Positions 11,301-23,077 of a stretch of 64,000 nucleotides of DNA are shown here, piece by piece. The stretch's first letter is position 1. Every line of letters begins with the position of its first letter. Origin of the DNA: Hemileia vastatrix (lineage: Eukaryota; Basidiomycota; Pucciniomycetes; Pucciniales; Zaghouaniaceae). The stretch is taken from assembly GCA_030280995.1 (NCBI GenBank), contig JASXTE010000002.1, positions 8,386,183-8,450,182 of the forward strand. The letters run 5' to 3'. Position numbers and translations under genes: made by a program. The notes beneath the pieces were generated by a model, which was given only the letters and a program-made list of their open reading frames with translations, searched no databases and was not told the DNA's origin.

Positions 11301-13194
11301 TTATGGTAGAGTTGATTCAATGGCTTCAACTTATATTTGGTCATCCTCATCTTCTTTGAGAGAATCTGTTGAGGAAAGACCAGAATTGAGAGAGCATAAT
11401 TTGACTACCTTGAGGCAATTTAAATCCTCTTTGAGTGAAGTGATTGAGCTAGAAGGGTTAGCAATTTTCTCATTTAGAGAAAGATCAGATGCTTGCAAGT
11501 CATCTGGCAGAGATTTTTCCTCTAGCACGACATTGTCAGGCGGGTTGTTTAACTCCCTATTGACCTGCATTGAAGAATCAGAAATATACTTAGCCTGTGG
11601 GGTGATCAATAACTGTGAAAAATCAATTTCAAGATTCCAATGCGTTAAAAAGTCATGGCCAAAAATGGTATTGTCCATTCTTGGGGCGTCCAAGACTGAA
11701 AATTCCCACTTGAAGGGGAGAAAATTTGGAAAGTTGAAAACCCAAAAAACTTTCTTACTTACCCAATATTTGGGTTCCTCTAATTTGACCAAATAAATTG
11801 GAGTTTGGTCAATATCTGTAAATGTCAGCTTTAACTTCTCGGAAAAAGATAAACTGACAAAAGAAATTGAAGCTCCAGAGTCTATAAGACAACTGAAGGG
11901 AGTATCCTCCTTAAAAAGAATGAATCTCAAGCGGTTTAAGGCAACTTTAGTCCTTAAGACATGGAGGTTCTGTGCACTGTGAGAGATAAGATAGTTTTCT
12001 TTGCACACAAGTAAACTATCTACTAGTTTTTTGACCTTGAACTAGTAACTTCTCTTTCCTTCAACTTCCCACAATCTTCTAGCTTGTGCTTACCCCCAAA
12101 ATACATACATAGCCCATTATCTGCTCGTCTCTTCCTCTCAGCTTCTTTAAGTTCCTTTTTTAGGTCCAATACCTTACTGATATTGCCTGGGGTTGAGCCT
12201 TTTGGTTGAGGTTTGTCCTTTCCCTTATTGGGTTTGGATTAAGTTGGCCATTGGTGTGAAGAAGGTCCTGATTTAAAACTTAGGCTCTGAGATTTGTTGG
12301 CGTATTGATGAAGTTGTAGTCATCCTTGGTAAACGCTTTCAAGCTTGAGAGTTCAATCCATTAAATCCATTAAGGTAGTCATCTTCTGACCATGAAGAAT
12401 TAATTTATCCAGAATCCTCAAAGGAAGTGCCTTTTTGAAATGATACTTGAGGGCAGCATCATTCCAACCTACTCAAGTTTGAAGCGCTCTGAAGTTTGAG
12501 ATATATTCAGACGCTTTACCATTATCACTCATGTGAAGGAAATCAAGTTAAATTTCGGCATTTTCAGTTTCATTAGGGTCACCAAACAATGTAAAGAGTT
12601 GGTCTTCAAACTTTTCCCAGTTATTGATAAGTAAGTGGGTTTCTGTCAAAGAGAGCATGAGAAGATAAGGTTCAAACCATTTGGCTTCTTTTCTGGCTAA
12701 GAATGAAGAAGCGTAAACAACCTTTGATCAGTTTTTATTGAAGATTTAAGGGTCTTTAAGGAACAGGAGTTTTCAGGTTTGCAAGAAGGGACACAATCTG
12801 TCTGGGTATTCTCCATCAAATTTGTCAGGAGATCTCATGGAAGGGGTTTTGAATTTTGATCCCTCCAAAGACGTTGGATTTCAAAGTGTTTTCATGAAAA
12901 GTCTCATGAAGTCTTCTAAGGAATTAGATGGTCCAGGTTCAGAAGTTTGACCAGAAGGGTGAGTAGAAGGGCAGACGGTGCCTCATGCATTGTATCCTCT
13001 CCTTCTGCTTCATCGCTAGAATCATCAAAGCCCTAGGGGATGTCTTCCACAGATTGGACTGAGTGTTCCTGTTCCCTTATGTGGAGAGGTTCCAGAGAGT
13101 TAGTGCAAGAAACAGGCAATGTGTCTGTTGGCCTGCTTCTGGAACAAGCCCTAGTAGTAGCCCCCATGGGAGGAGTGCATTGAACAGGTGCCAT
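8396..13194 (-). pseudogene. C1 Gag-Pol polyprotein with chromodomain, degenerate
   Basis: Gag starts at 13194 (MAPVQCTPPMGATTRA), the same start as C2. Its zinc knuckle has lost the second cysteine (CMYFGGKH). Protease (12008-11331) has SCLIDSGASISF. RT (11178-10687) reads FVKKKDG-like and VMPFGLCN, but the YxDD site is YSEN and the first catalytic Asp is Glu (SKIELRGAYN). RNase H follows (10690-9932; [22 protein letters not shown]). The integrase zinc finger (HDSPLAGHFGVDKTY, then CYKC) and the DDE core (SMDFI, SDRG, HPKTNGQTK) follow at 9907-8983. The C-terminus (8695-8396) is a chromodomain (WEVSHILDSRMCKGKIQYLV), which in related elements directs integration to heterochromatin. Numerous stops and frameshifts. 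Confidence 0.9.
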
Positions 13195-13254
13195 TTTTAA
13201 AGAATTTAAAAACACCTGAAAAAGGACATAGTAGTTCAAAATAATGAGAAATAT

Positions 13255-13271
13255 GGAGAATTGAATTATAC
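13255..13271 (-). other. Self-priming primer-binding site of C1
   Basis: On the element strand the bases right after the LTR are GTATAATTCAATTCTCC. They match no tRNA-type TGG site. Instead 13 of 14 bases (TATAATTCAATTCT) pair with AGAATTTAATTATA in the 5' LTR (plus-strand 13602-13615), about 30 bp downstream of the LTR TATA box. See 23078-23094 for the perfect case in C2. Confidence 0.7.
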
Positions 13272-14079
13272 TGTCACCAGACGACCTACGCACAAGGTCG
13301 AGGGTGTTCCTGTGAGAGTGAGATGGAGGAAGGAGTTTAGAGACTTCTTTGAAGTACAGAGGAAATACTCGAGGAAGTGATTTGAAGATGAGTTGAAGGA
13401 AAAGCTATTTCTTTGAGATATGTTCAATAAGAATCTTAATATAATTTTAAGGTAATATTAATATTCTTAGGATCTCACAAAGAGTTGGAAACTCAATAAT
13501 AAAATATTTAAGTTTTAGAAATGATTACCAATAAAATAAGGAAATGTACAATAAAAATGATTTAACCAGAAGCTTTACCACTATTAACTATATATATGTT
13601 TTATAATTAAATTCTAAAGAATGTCAAACCAAAATCCCATCCCTTTTATATCCACTACTCCTCCTCGCATTGACCTCATGCCCATCCATCATTCCCCACA
13701 CCACAGACCTCCGAAAAACACCTGTTACACCTGGGCCCTCCTCACTAACATCTGTTAACCCCTTGACCCTCCACTAACTATCCCGTCCATGCTCACTACC
13801 CCTGTTAATAACCCACAGACACACAATAATCCTTTAACAGAATATTGCATTGGCTGTTGCGCTGTGCGTTGCCTATTGAAGAAAAAGACTGAACACACTA
13901 TTGAGAGATTAACTAATTTAGATTTAAAGTTTTAGATTGGCGTTGTTGAATAGTGAGTATGCAAAGGAAAGTTGCAGTTTCTATGTAGAATCGCTTCTGC
14001 ACTTTGATTATGGATTTAGACCTCATTATTACTGATTTAGTGAGCTGCTTTTGCCTCAAGTGTCATGTGGCGCCTGACA
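13272..14079 (-). repeat. 5' LTR of C1
   Basis: 808 bp, TGTCACC...CTGACA on the plus strand. On the element strand a TATA box (TATAAAAG, plus-strand 13643-13650) precedes the inferred transcript start (13615-13602). Same family as the C2 LTRs. Confidence 0.93.
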
Positions 14080-14084
14080 CATAC
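14080..14084. repeat. Target-site duplication CATAC, right of C1
   Basis: Second copy of CATAC; see 5707-5711. Removing C1 and one CATAC restores the family D protease frame. Confidence 0.9.
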
Positions 14085-16078
14085 ATACTCTTCTACACTT
14101 ATAACAGGCAAACTACCTACACTGATTCCTGAAACAGTACCCTCACTATTTTTAACAGGAAGTCCTAACTCCACAGCATCATCTACTGATACCACATTGA
14201 TTTGTGAACCTGTATCCACTAACGCTCTAATCTGTTTACCAATCACAATAATTGTCAAATACCCTAGAGGCCCTGCATAATGTGGCACCCTAGGCAATCC
14301 AATGACTGGCTGAAATGACTGCTCCCTTATATCAAACTCAGTGCAATTAACAATCCTTTGCTTCCTGCACTTATCCACAATTCAATTTGCTATATCCAGC
14401 GCTACTGCTGTCAGAACCCCCAATGGAGCCAAAACCGTAGCCTTCAAACATTGCAAAACTAACCCCTCTTCTGCTTTAGGAAAATCAGAGTGAACTAAGT
14501 GCTTCATCTTCCACTTAGGTTGAGTTGAGTTTGAACCAGCCTTTGCTCTTCCAGGTGGACTCTTTGGAGTACTGTGCCTTGCTCCTGGAATTCCTTCAGC
14601 AGGTAACTCTCTTTGTTGTACTACCTCTGACTCCTCCATCACCACTGGTTGTTCTTCTACCTGATGATCCACACCATAACCAACTGGTTCCATACCATCC
14701 ATTTCAACATCCTCAATAGGTGCAGGTGTATTCTCTCTATTACTATACCCTACTTCCTCCATATCCTCTGGATTTTCATACCTAGCACCAGCTCTTCTCA
14801 GCCTACTAATTGTAGGTGGGGCCATTCTCTTGTTCTTTGCTTAAAACATCTCCAAAAGCTCTGCAGTAAGTAGTGCTGCAACTGCTCCCTCTTTTACTTT
14901 AAAATCCAACACTGTGCAATTAACTGAAAAATTGACTGACTCCGCATTATTTCTTTTCTTTTTAGCTTCAGACTCCTTTCCCTTACTTTAATTTCCCTCC
15001 ATTGACTTCTTGTTAATATGATTGATGACCATGGCTCGCATCCCTTGATCCTTGTCTTTAACAAGCTTAGTGCCATCTTCCAACATAAGCGTTGTCCCAT
15101 CCTAGTAAACTACCCTTTCTTCTTTATCTTTTTGAAGCGCATTAACCTCATCTTAGTATGTCCCTCCTTATTACAATAGTAAAATACCATAGTAGCAAAA
15201 CGCAATGGTTGAGGAGAACTCTTGGGCCTAAAAAATTCTTTTGCCTTTTCTGCTTCAATCATTTTCTTCTCAAATTTGTCAATCCTTTCCATAACAGAGT
15301 CCGGCTATTTAGTAAAAACTTTAATTTTAGGAGACAATATCTGAGGAGGCAATTGCATGCCAGACGCATCTTCATCCATATACTTGTTATCCAAAGCAAC
15401 TCTAGCTGTGCAATGCTCAACTCAATGCAACTTCATTTCAGCTTCCCATGCTGTCTCTACTTCCTCTAATCCAGGGTACTTATAACTTCAGTCCCTCTTT
15501 TTGACCAGCTTTCCTTTGATATCCAAGTGCCTCTTCGCCCAGTCTTCAACTTCTTGTGTTAACGCTTCACAAAACCAAGGTAAAGACGCATTAGCATTGC
15601 TAAAATCTTTGTTACTGACTAAATATTCCACCATTCAATCAAAATATTCTCTAAAACTTTTAAATTCCTTAGGGTCTGGAACACCCCCTTTAGCTTTGAC
15701 CCTCTTTACCAAGACATCCAGATCCTTTATTGTATACCTAGTTTCTTTGGTAATCTTTGGCCATCTCTTGAGCATCTGTTCTTTTAGTGCTGGCCAATTA
15801 TGCTCTTCATGCCCCTTTAGATCCTCTAAATTTTCTTTGCACTCATTAGAGACAAAGAAAAGCACTTGACACAATATATCATACTCTGTCGCTTCATGCA
15901 CTTCAGCTGCTTGTTCAAACCTTTTTAAGAATTTCTTGGTATTAATACCCGCAAAATGGAAACTTTCATCTTTACATATAATTATTGTATTTACCCTCTG
16001 TGGTAATGATGCCATTAAATTAGGCAATTTAACCTTCTCCTGATATCCCTTAGATGTAGTTGCAGTAGTATCCATTTT
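14080..16078 (-). pseudogene. Family D Ty3/gypsy Gag and first half of protease
   Basis: Minus-strand Gag starts at an ATG near 16075 (MDTTATTSKGYQ) with a capsid-like segment (FHFAGINTKKFLKRFEQAAEV, then a CQVLFFV helix). A degenerate zinc knuckle (YYCNKEGHTK, first Cys lost) follows near 15170, then a Pro/Glu-rich linker (14825-14382), then the protease start with its active site (ALVDTGSQINVVS) in 14378-14080. Distantly related to families A and B. Several stops and frameshifts. It continues on the far side of C1 at 5711. Confidence 0.85.
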
Positions 16079-16300
16079 TAAAATACAAAATCAAAACAGA
16101 ATTCACAAAAATAATAAACACACACTTGGTAATTTAACCTGACTATATTTACAATACAGCCCTAGGCTATCCTCTGATAACAGCTATTGATTCACTTGAT
16201 TTAAACCCTATGACTCTTTCATTGAAGCGCCTGCTTGATCACCTCCTCCTGACAAAACCCTGAAAACCAAAAAATATAATCAAAACACAGGTTACAATTA
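16079..16300 (-). other. Leader between family D LTR and gag
   Basis: About 220 bp of untranslated leader. No further motif recognised. Confidence 0.5.
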
Positions 16301-16319
16301 TGCCACTGTTGGGACACCA
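16301..16319 (-). other. Primer-binding site of the family D element
   Basis: Minus strand TGGTGTCCCAACAGTGGCA, two bases from the LTR end (CTCTCTACA). It resembles the family A and B sites (TGG..CCCAAC..GGG) and is probably a drifted or alternative tRNA site. Confidence 0.6.
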
Positions 16320-16321
16320 AT

Positions 16322-17672
16322 TGTAGAGAGTTCTAAAGTACTAAACAGTAGACACAATACGAGATGGTTTGGTTCTTCTTTTCAATTTCTAAAAATAAGC
16401 TCCTGCCACTCTTATTTTTAAAGACAGGGCAATAATGTGTAACACTAATATTTGATTAGAAAGTTTATAAGTTGAGAGATGAGTTTAAAAGATAAGGAAA
16501 AACAAGTATTACTATCTGGATATTTCTATTCTTAACAAGGGCTAATATCCACAGCTACTCCCTCTTGAAGCACTCTCTTTGAATATGCCTTAATATAACA
16601 ATAAAATAACTCTAATAATAGTCAATCCTACTGAATCTATATATTCTTTCTATTTCAGGCTCTTTCACTATCCTATGATATTAGATTAGAATCTCCTTTT
16701 ATATTTTTCCAGAGCTCAAGACACAGTTCCCTAGTAGATCTCCAGTGCTGACTTTACCACCACATTAGTAAAACAATAACTAATCTATAAGTAAACTACA
16801 TAAACTGCTTGTAACAACTACAGCGCCTAAAACACACCCTATGCTTACTAACACTAGTATTAACTTGTTTTACTGATATTCCACATACGCACTCCTGACT
16901 GTACCTTTGTTTTGTTTCAGTGCTACTTCCAAGTTTGAATCCTTCTAATGCTGATCCTAATTGCCTTGACTCATGGGTAGTTTTGTGATTGAGTCCCCAC
17001 TTTCCTTACTTCATTACTAAGTCCATAGTTCTGACAACTCACTTAACTAGTTAAGATCTTACATTACCTGTTTCAGTAAGTTACCACACTAGCCGTGATG
17101 CAGTATACTATGCACTTGAGTCCTTCCTTAATGCATAACACACAATTATTGGAAATTACAAATCCATATTTTTCAGCGCTTGCAGTCCTAAATTGATAAC
17201 ACACAACTCCCCATTGTGCGGCACATCCTGCTGCAAGATCCGAGCGCACAGACCCTGAATTCTCCTTGGCACTTCTATTTCCCTTTGTTCTTTGAAACAC
17301 ACAAATACATATTATATATAAGCACTACCTACTGTGCTATGAATCCCCTTTGTTCTTCCTGGACTATGCAAACTGATTGGCCCAAAATCAAGCTACCTGC
17401 GAGGCATGTACCACAACACAATGACCCAAAATTTAAAATATATCATTGACCATAGCACAAATAAATTGTGCATTTACTTAAGATTAAAAATTATAAGAAT
17501 ATGATTGACTAATTTAGATTTAAGGTTTAGATAGCACAGTTAAATCAAGACACACAAAAGAAATAGGAAGTTGCTATGTAGAAATTGCTTCTGTGCTTTG
17601 CATATGGATTTGAGTACTGATTTATGGATCAAAAGATTGAATTTTACTTTGAGTATCACATGGCACATGACA
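16322..17672 (-). repeat. 5' LTR of family D, possibly with a family-C-like LTR end
   Basis: Begins TGTAGAGAG next to the primer-binding site. The right-hand part (about 17440-17672) resembles the outer end of the family C LTR in the same orientation (GATTGACTAATTTAGATTTAA, TGCTATGTAGAAATTGCTTC, CACATGGCACATGACA). Either the D and C LTRs share this terminal module, giving one ~1.35-kb LTR, or a separate C-type fragment abuts a shorter LTR. The right border falls in a copia RT relic, so D appears to have inserted there. Confidence 0.55.
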
Positions 17673-18840
17673 CTTTTGATGTCACTGAAGCTTATCTTTT
17701 TAGTGATCTATAATAGGAAATCTATTTCAAGAAGCCTGAAGGTTTTGAATCTGAAAATAAAACTCATGTCTTCAAGCTTAAGAAAGCTCTCTATGGTACT
17801 AAGTAAGAATCCAGGTGCTGGTGGAAATATCTCAGTAAAGTTCTGGAAAATTTTGGATAAAGGCCAAGCAATCAGGATGCAAGTGTATATTTACTGGCAA
17901 AAAATGGACCCAAGGGTATGCTCTGGACTAATGTGGATGATGGTTTAATGGTAGGGAGTAGTGATTTGGTTAGGAGAGAGTTTGAAATGGATATAGGGAG
18001 TAGTTTAAAGATAAAATGCTCAGATGATATTTTTTCTTTTGTTGGTTTATCTGCTTCACAATTCTTTAAAGGTTTTATTATTCACCAAAAAGCCCTTGTC
18101 AACAAAATTCTCAATGAACACAATGCAGAAAGTCTTACTTCTCACTCACCTTTGCAAATGGGTCTTTCTTTTGTGTCATTAAAAGAGAAAACCACCCTTC
18201 ACTTGAAAAAATCAATTTTTTTTCTGTCCTTGTTTCATTGTCATACCTTGTAGCTGAACCAAGGCCTGATTTTGCATATCCTGTCAACTTCCTGGCACAT
18301 TATGCATAAAGACAAGTTAAAGCTGCATGGGATGTGCTTAATCATCATCTGAGATATCTTTGATTCACCAAAAACATGAAATTTCATCTGCTCCCAATAT
18401 TTAATATCAATCCCTCAACAGAAGTATACTGTGATGCTACTTGGGGTGGTGAATTTTCTAGAGCTATGAATGGTCATGTCCTGAAAATAAACAATTGTCT
18501 CATCTTATGGAAATCAAAACATCAATCAAGAGTAGCTACAGCTTCACTTCACTCAGAATTGATGACAATTTTAAATGCAACTTGCCAGGCTCTGTGTATG
18601 AGAAACCTTCTGTGAGAAGTGGATTTGTGCCATGGACCAACAACTCTTTATTGTGACAAAAAAGGTGATATTGTTGCAGCTAAAGATAATCCTTCAGAAA
18701 AGTATTGTAGAAATGTTGACCAAGATTTCTATTTTGTAAACTAGCAAGTGCACTGGTGTGAAATAAAAATTAAATGGGTTTCTACTAATAATACTTTGGC
18801 AGATTTTTTGAAAAAGAACTCTGGACCAAATTTATGAAAT
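17673..18840 (+). pseudogene. Ty1/copia RT and RNase H relic
   Basis: Starts abruptly in RT (FDVTEAYLFSDL, then KKPEGFES and FKLKKALYGTK), continues with WTNVDDGLMVGSS (the catalytic VDD) and SFVGLSASQFFKGFIIHQ, then RNase H (STEVYCDATWGGEFSRAMNG, WKSKHQSRVATASLHSELM) and the usual end (RNVDQDFYFVN, then LADFLKKN). Stops and frameshifts throughout. Its 5' half is missing; the left border is the family D LTR. A polypurine tract and LTR start follow at 18944. Confidence 0.9.
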
Positions 18841-18943
18841 GAGAAGATATATTTATTGGGGGTTTTCTATTTTTATTTTATTTTATATTATTCTCTTTGT
18901 TTTCTGAACTCTAATAACTGTAGATGGTTTCAGGAAAATCACT

Positions 18944-18962
18944 AAGAGAGGGGTGTTAAGTG
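18944..18962 (+). other. Polypurine tract and start of the copia 3' LTR
   Basis: AAGAGAGGGG (18944-18953) is followed directly by TGTTAAGTG. The inverted end CACTTAACA appears at 21073-21081 and may be the far end of this LTR, enlarged by later insertions. The plus-strand primer role follows from position after the RNase H/LADF end. Confidence 0.6.
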
Positions 18963-19004
18963 TTTTATAGTAAAAGCTTAGTGATAGTTAAGTACATATG
19001 GTGT

Positions 19005-19880
19005 ATGTAATCTCACTATGCACCAAGTGAGATATCCCTTATGGGGATATCCAGTCCAAGTTGGGAATATTTTAGTAAGTGACATAAGGTAAGAAAGATA
19101 AATATAAAAAAAACTATACACAAGAAAACTAAGTGTAATTAAATTCATTTGTAATCATGAGAAATTTTTTTTAAAAAAGATTGTAAAAAAAAATAAAAAA
19201 ATCTTTTTTTAAGAAGAAATTAAAAACAAAATTTCTCCATGGTTTCAAAATATTTTTGTCATATATTATATTTTTCATATATTTTTTTACACATATTTTT
19301 CTATCCTTATTTCATTCCCTACAATATCCCCAACTCACTATTCACCAAGTAAGTTATCCTTGATGGAGATATTTAGTGCAATTTGTGGATCTTTGTGGGA
19401 GGAACATAAAGGTAAAAAAATAAATCTAGGAAAGGTAAGTGCAGAGAAAACAAGTGCAATAAATGTAAGTGTAAGAAACACTATTCCCCAAGTAAGATAT
19501 CGCTGATGAGGATATCCAGGGAGTGCGGGATATTTTAGGGAGCGAAATAAGGTTAGAAAAAAAATTTAGGGAAATTAAGTGCAAGAAAATATATGCAAAA
19601 AAACTATGTGTAATAAAAATAATTTTCCACCATGAGAATTTTTTTTTAAAAAAAAGTTGTAAAAAAAAGGAAAAAAAACATTATTTTCAGAGAAAAAAGT
19701 TAAAAAACAAAATTTCCTATAGTTAAAGATATTTTTCTTACACTTATTTTTCTCACATATTTCTTTCACACATTTTCTTCTTAGACTTCTTTTTCTCACA
19801 CATATTTTTCTATCCTTACACAATGTACTAAGTAAGATATCCCTGATGGGGATATTCATGTGCAATTTTGGGATATTTTA
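19005..19880. repeat. AT-rich fold-back (MITE-like) repeats with GATATCC modules
   Basis: Four copies of a module starting near 19015, 19340, 19487 and 19824: (CACC)AAGT.AGATATCC, CTGATGGGGATATCC, then a GGGATATTTTAGGGAGTGACATAA-type stretch. The first copy faces an inverted partner at 19311-19345 (ATTCCCTACAATATCCCC), enclosing ~250 bp of A/T runs, as in a fold-back or miniature inverted-repeat element. No coding capacity. Copy borders are approximate. Confidence 0.5.
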
Positions 19881-20189
19881 GGGAGTGACATAATTATTGG
19901 TTAATGGTTGTAATTTTTTTATTATTGATGATTATATTACATATGGTATATGGTCATTATATAGTATGGGCTGTGGTTTAGTCAAGACCTGACACCTGCC
20001 TCATTGACTTAGACACTAATACTACTAATACATGATAAGGAATAAAATATTAGGTTGAAAAAGGGAGAAAAATATAGAAAAGAATGAAGAAGAAGAAAGA
20101 AAAAAATAAAATATTCCTAAAAGATGACTATCTTTCTTTGTGTTTGTTTTTTCATTAGTTTTGTCATAATTTAAGCCAATTTTTCATTT

Positions 20190-20690
20190 GTTGGAACCCA
20201 TTCAATTGTTGCCCTTTTTTCCTGAAGCTGTTCATTGACAAAAAAGAAATCTCTGTCACTATGTCTTGTTCTTTTGTTGGATGCTTCATCACTTGATACT
20301 TTTTTTATTCCTGATTATCACATTTTAATGTGAAACAGTTGGATAAATTGATTGAAGTTTTTTACAAATTTTACATCCACAGCTCCATCCTTGTGGCTGT
20401 GCTGAGAACCATGTATTCAGCATGAAATGTTGATGTGGACACAGAAGGCATTTGCTTTAACAACCAGAACAATAAGCTTTGCTCCATTTTGATGACAATT
20501 CCCCACCCCTGTTAGCATCTGAGAAAAAAATTAAATCCATTTTATCACTTGATGTTTTAGGGAATAGATTTAGCTTCATATGCGCTGTATATTTGAAGTA
20601 GCCTAGTAGATGATTTAATGCCCACCAGTGTTTGAGTGTTGGTGATTTGGTATGATGCACTAGTTGATTTACTGTATAGCTAATGTCCAG
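20190..20690 (-). pseudogene. Second Ty1/copia RNase H relic, opposite strand
   Basis: On the minus strand: TKSPTLKHWWALNHLLGYFK, then FSDANRGGELSSKWS, a broken middle, and RTRHSDRDFFFVNEQL with EWVPTNEKLA at the end. These are the RT C-terminal and RNase H motifs of copia elements. Same general family as 17673-18840 but inverted, so it is a separate insertion or an inverted segment. Confidence 0.85.
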
Positions 20691-21633
20691 AAAAGTAGTG
20701 GTTGTAATTTAGCTTAGTGATACTATGATTGATAGATAATATGTGAGTTAAATAGCTAAAGTTGAGATTGATGATGATGAGTGATCAATATTTTTAGGGA
20801 GAGGTTGATGATTCTCAATAACAGTAATATCACCACGGGAAATCAGGGGGTGAACTGCTAGCAGTTCCCTCTCTTTGAAACTTTCAGGAAGAGGTTGGGA
20901 AATCATTGGGGAAATGTTTTGAAAGAATTAGGAAACTGTTTTTAAATTATATGAAAAAATTTTGAAAAAAAGTTGGCCCTAAATTGAGCCTCAATTTATC
21001 CCTTCTTGAGCAGAGCTTTGAATTTAAGTTGAGCATCATTTGGACCAAATTTGAGAAATGGTTGAGCCGCAACACTTAACATACCATAATTTTCAATTTT
21101 ATATCTAGATCCATTTAATGTTGGGAGGTCAGGTTTGATATTGGTAGAAATATCTTAAATGACACATAGTATGCTATGTCTGAGAAATTATTTCATTTAT
21201 AAATTTTATTTCCCCAAATATATAAAAAAGAATACTATTTAAGTCCTTTTTGAAAAATTTAATAATAAAAATATAACTCTGTAAAAATATTTGCACATAA
21301 TTTTAAGTTTTCTAGACAAAATTTGATATTGAGCCCTTATCAATAGTAATCTCTCATTGTTCCTTGGAATAAAAAAGTATAAGACAATGTTCAAAAAATT
21401 TAATTTAGGAGAAAATATATATATATATATTATAAGGAGAAAAAATAGTAATGTATTTTTTTAAAAATTTACACTATCAAAGAAACTAATTTTGATATAT
21501 TGGCACAAAACTTAGGCTCTAAAATAATGCACTTTTTTTAATTATTTATCTGTATTTAGTTATTTTTAAAATGTGAATCAACATTTATTATTAACATACG
21601 TGAAAAATTCAATTTTGAATATTCATCCAATAT
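20691..21633. other. AT-rich stretch without a recognised gene
   Basis: Contains the CACTTAACA motif at 21073-21081 (possible copia LTR end) and an (AT)n run near 21415-21430. No coding similarity seen on either strand. Confidence 0.5.
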
Positions 21634-21640
21634 TATATAT
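21634..21640 (+). promoter_or_regulatory. Possible TATA box of the SNF2-like gene
   Basis: TATATAT about 110 bp upstream of the candidate ATG (21747), followed by a C/T-rich stretch (CTCTCTTCTTTATTCTC, CTCACCCTCTCTTTCTTT) typical of fungal core promoters. Placement only; no direct evidence of use. Confidence 0.35.
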
Positions 21641-21746
21641 ACTCTCTTCTTTATTCTCAATCAAAACTTTACTCTCACCCTCTCTTTCTTTAAACTACCA
21701 CCATCACCATAAAAATCATTTAATTAAAATGTCAAATTGAAGATGC

Positions 21747-22267
21747 ATGGGACAATTATCTTTAAATTTTATACCTATTTTTCCAAAAGAAAGATCTGTA
21801 TTTGATGAAGTATCCACTCCAGTTATTATTCAATGAGGAAGATTTTTTTCTCATGTTTTTGGATTATTCAAAGATAGAGAATCAAAACCTATTGATGATC
21901 TTTTTTACAAACAGAGCAGCCAAATTGGACAACTACTTGAAGAAATTGGATCTGGATATCAAATTTTAATTGAGGAAAGGGCTTTAAATCCCCAAATACC
22001 TTATTATTTTCGCTCTTACTTGGTTCTACTTTTAAACAGGCAGTATAGAATTTTTGGCCTCCTTTTTTGTTTGACTAATTTTATTAGTCAGGCTAAAGAA
22101 GTATTTATAAATGCTCAAATTGATTTGAAACAGATTCCACACTACAATCTAACCATCTTCTTCAATATTCCTCATTCTTGTATTCACACAACTTCTGAAA
22201 TTTCTGGGACAAGGGATAATCAAATGGAAAATCTATCTATACGTGGTATCAAAACAACTCTGAAAAC
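21747..22267 (+). pseudogene. SNF2-family helicase pseudogene, N-terminal part
   Basis: ATG at 21747 opens a frame with one TGA (after TPVIIQ) that reads on to LSIRGIKTTLKT at the C2 border. Past C2 the frame continues as HQIQAINFVIE, giving LKTHQIQA across the junction. That is the LKxHQ (Q-like) motif at the start of the SNF2 ATPase in Rad5/Rad16/HLTF-type proteins. No zinc finger or HIRAN motif was recognised in the ~170 residues before it. This is a cellular gene, not part of any transposon here. The TGA and later shifts show it is now dead. Confidence 0.75.
22263..22267. repeat. Target-site duplication AAAAC, left of C2
   Basis: AAAAC precedes the C2 LTR and recurs at 44900-44904 after its 3' LTR, 22.6 kb away. 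Confidence 0.9.
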
Positions 22268-22698
22268 TGTCACGCCCCACATGACACTCGAGGCAAAAGC
22301 AGCTCATTAAATCAATAATACAGAGGTCTAAATCCATACTCAAAGTGCAGAAAAAAATTCTACATAGCAACTGCGACTTTCCTTTGTGAACTCACTATTC
22401 AACTGCGCTAATCTAAACTTTAAATCTAAATTAGTCAATCTCTCAATAGTGTGTTTTAGTCTTTTTCTTTGATAGGCAATGCACAGCGCAACAGCCAATG
22501 CAATATTCCGTTAAAAGTTTATTAAGTATCTGTGGGTTATTAAAAGGGGTAGTGAGCATGGACGGGATGGTTAGTGGAGGATTAAAGGGTCAACAGATGT
22601 TAGTGAGGAGGTTCCAGGTGTAACAGGTGTAATTTTGGTGGTCTGTGGTGCGGGGAATAATGGGTGGGTATGAGGTCAATGCAAGGAGGAGTAATGGA

Positions 22699-22706
22699 TA
22701 TAAAAG
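22699..22706 (+). promoter_or_regulatory. TATA box of the C2 5' LTR
   Basis: TATAAAAG, the only good TATA box in the LTR, conserved in all visible C LTRs. It lies 36 bp upstream of the sequence that pairs with the primer site, where the transcript would be expected to begin. Confidence 0.7.
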
Positions 22707-22734
22707 GGGTTGGATTCTGGTTTGATATTACTTT

Positions 22735-22748
22735 AGAATTAAATTATA
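22735..22748 (+). promoter_or_regulatory. Inferred transcript 5' end used for self-priming
   Basis: AGAATTAAATTATA is a perfect complement of 23079-23092 just behind the LTR. In Tf1-type elements the first bases of the RNA fold back on the primer site and prime reverse transcription. Its distance from the TATA box (about 30 bp) fits this role. Confidence 0.65.
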
Positions 22749-23077
22749 AAACGTATATATAGTTAATTGTGGTAAAGCTTCAGGTTAAATCATTATTATT
22801 ATAAATTTTCTTATTTTTCTCAGTAATTGTTTCTAAATCCTAAATCCTTGATTATTGAGTTTTCAACCCTTTGTGATATCTTAAGAATATTAATATTACC
22901 TTTAAATTATATAAGAACACTTATTGAACATATCTCAAAGCAGTAGCTCTTCCTTCAAGTAATCTTCAAATCACTTCCTCAAAAATTTCCTCTGTGCTTC
23001 AAAGAAGTTTCTAAACTACTCTCCTCCTCTTACTTCCAGGAACGCCCTCGATCTTGTGTATAAGTCTTCCGGTGACA

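Larger units (their letters stand above)
5712..14079 (-). mobile_element. C1: complete Ty3/gypsy chromovirus (family C), 8.37 kb
   Basis: Full element on the minus strand: 5' LTR 13272-14079, self-priming site 13255-13271, gag-protease-RT-RNase H-integrase-chromodomain 13194-8396, pyrimidine-rich spacer, antisense zinc-cluster gene 6616-7571 on the plus strand, and 3' LTR 5712-6519. Both LTRs are 808 bp. A perfect CATAC target duplication flanks it. It sits inside the protease of the family D element and is therefore younger than D. Each gene is broken by stops, so it is dead. It is the uninterrupted counterpart of C2 (22268-44899). Confidence 0.93.
22268..23077 (+). repeat. 5' LTR of C2
   Basis: 810 bp, TGTCACGCCCC...CCGGTGACA. 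Carries a TATA box at 22699-22706 and the inferred transcript start at 22735. Homologous over its length to the C1 LTRs (808 bp). Confidence 0.93.
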
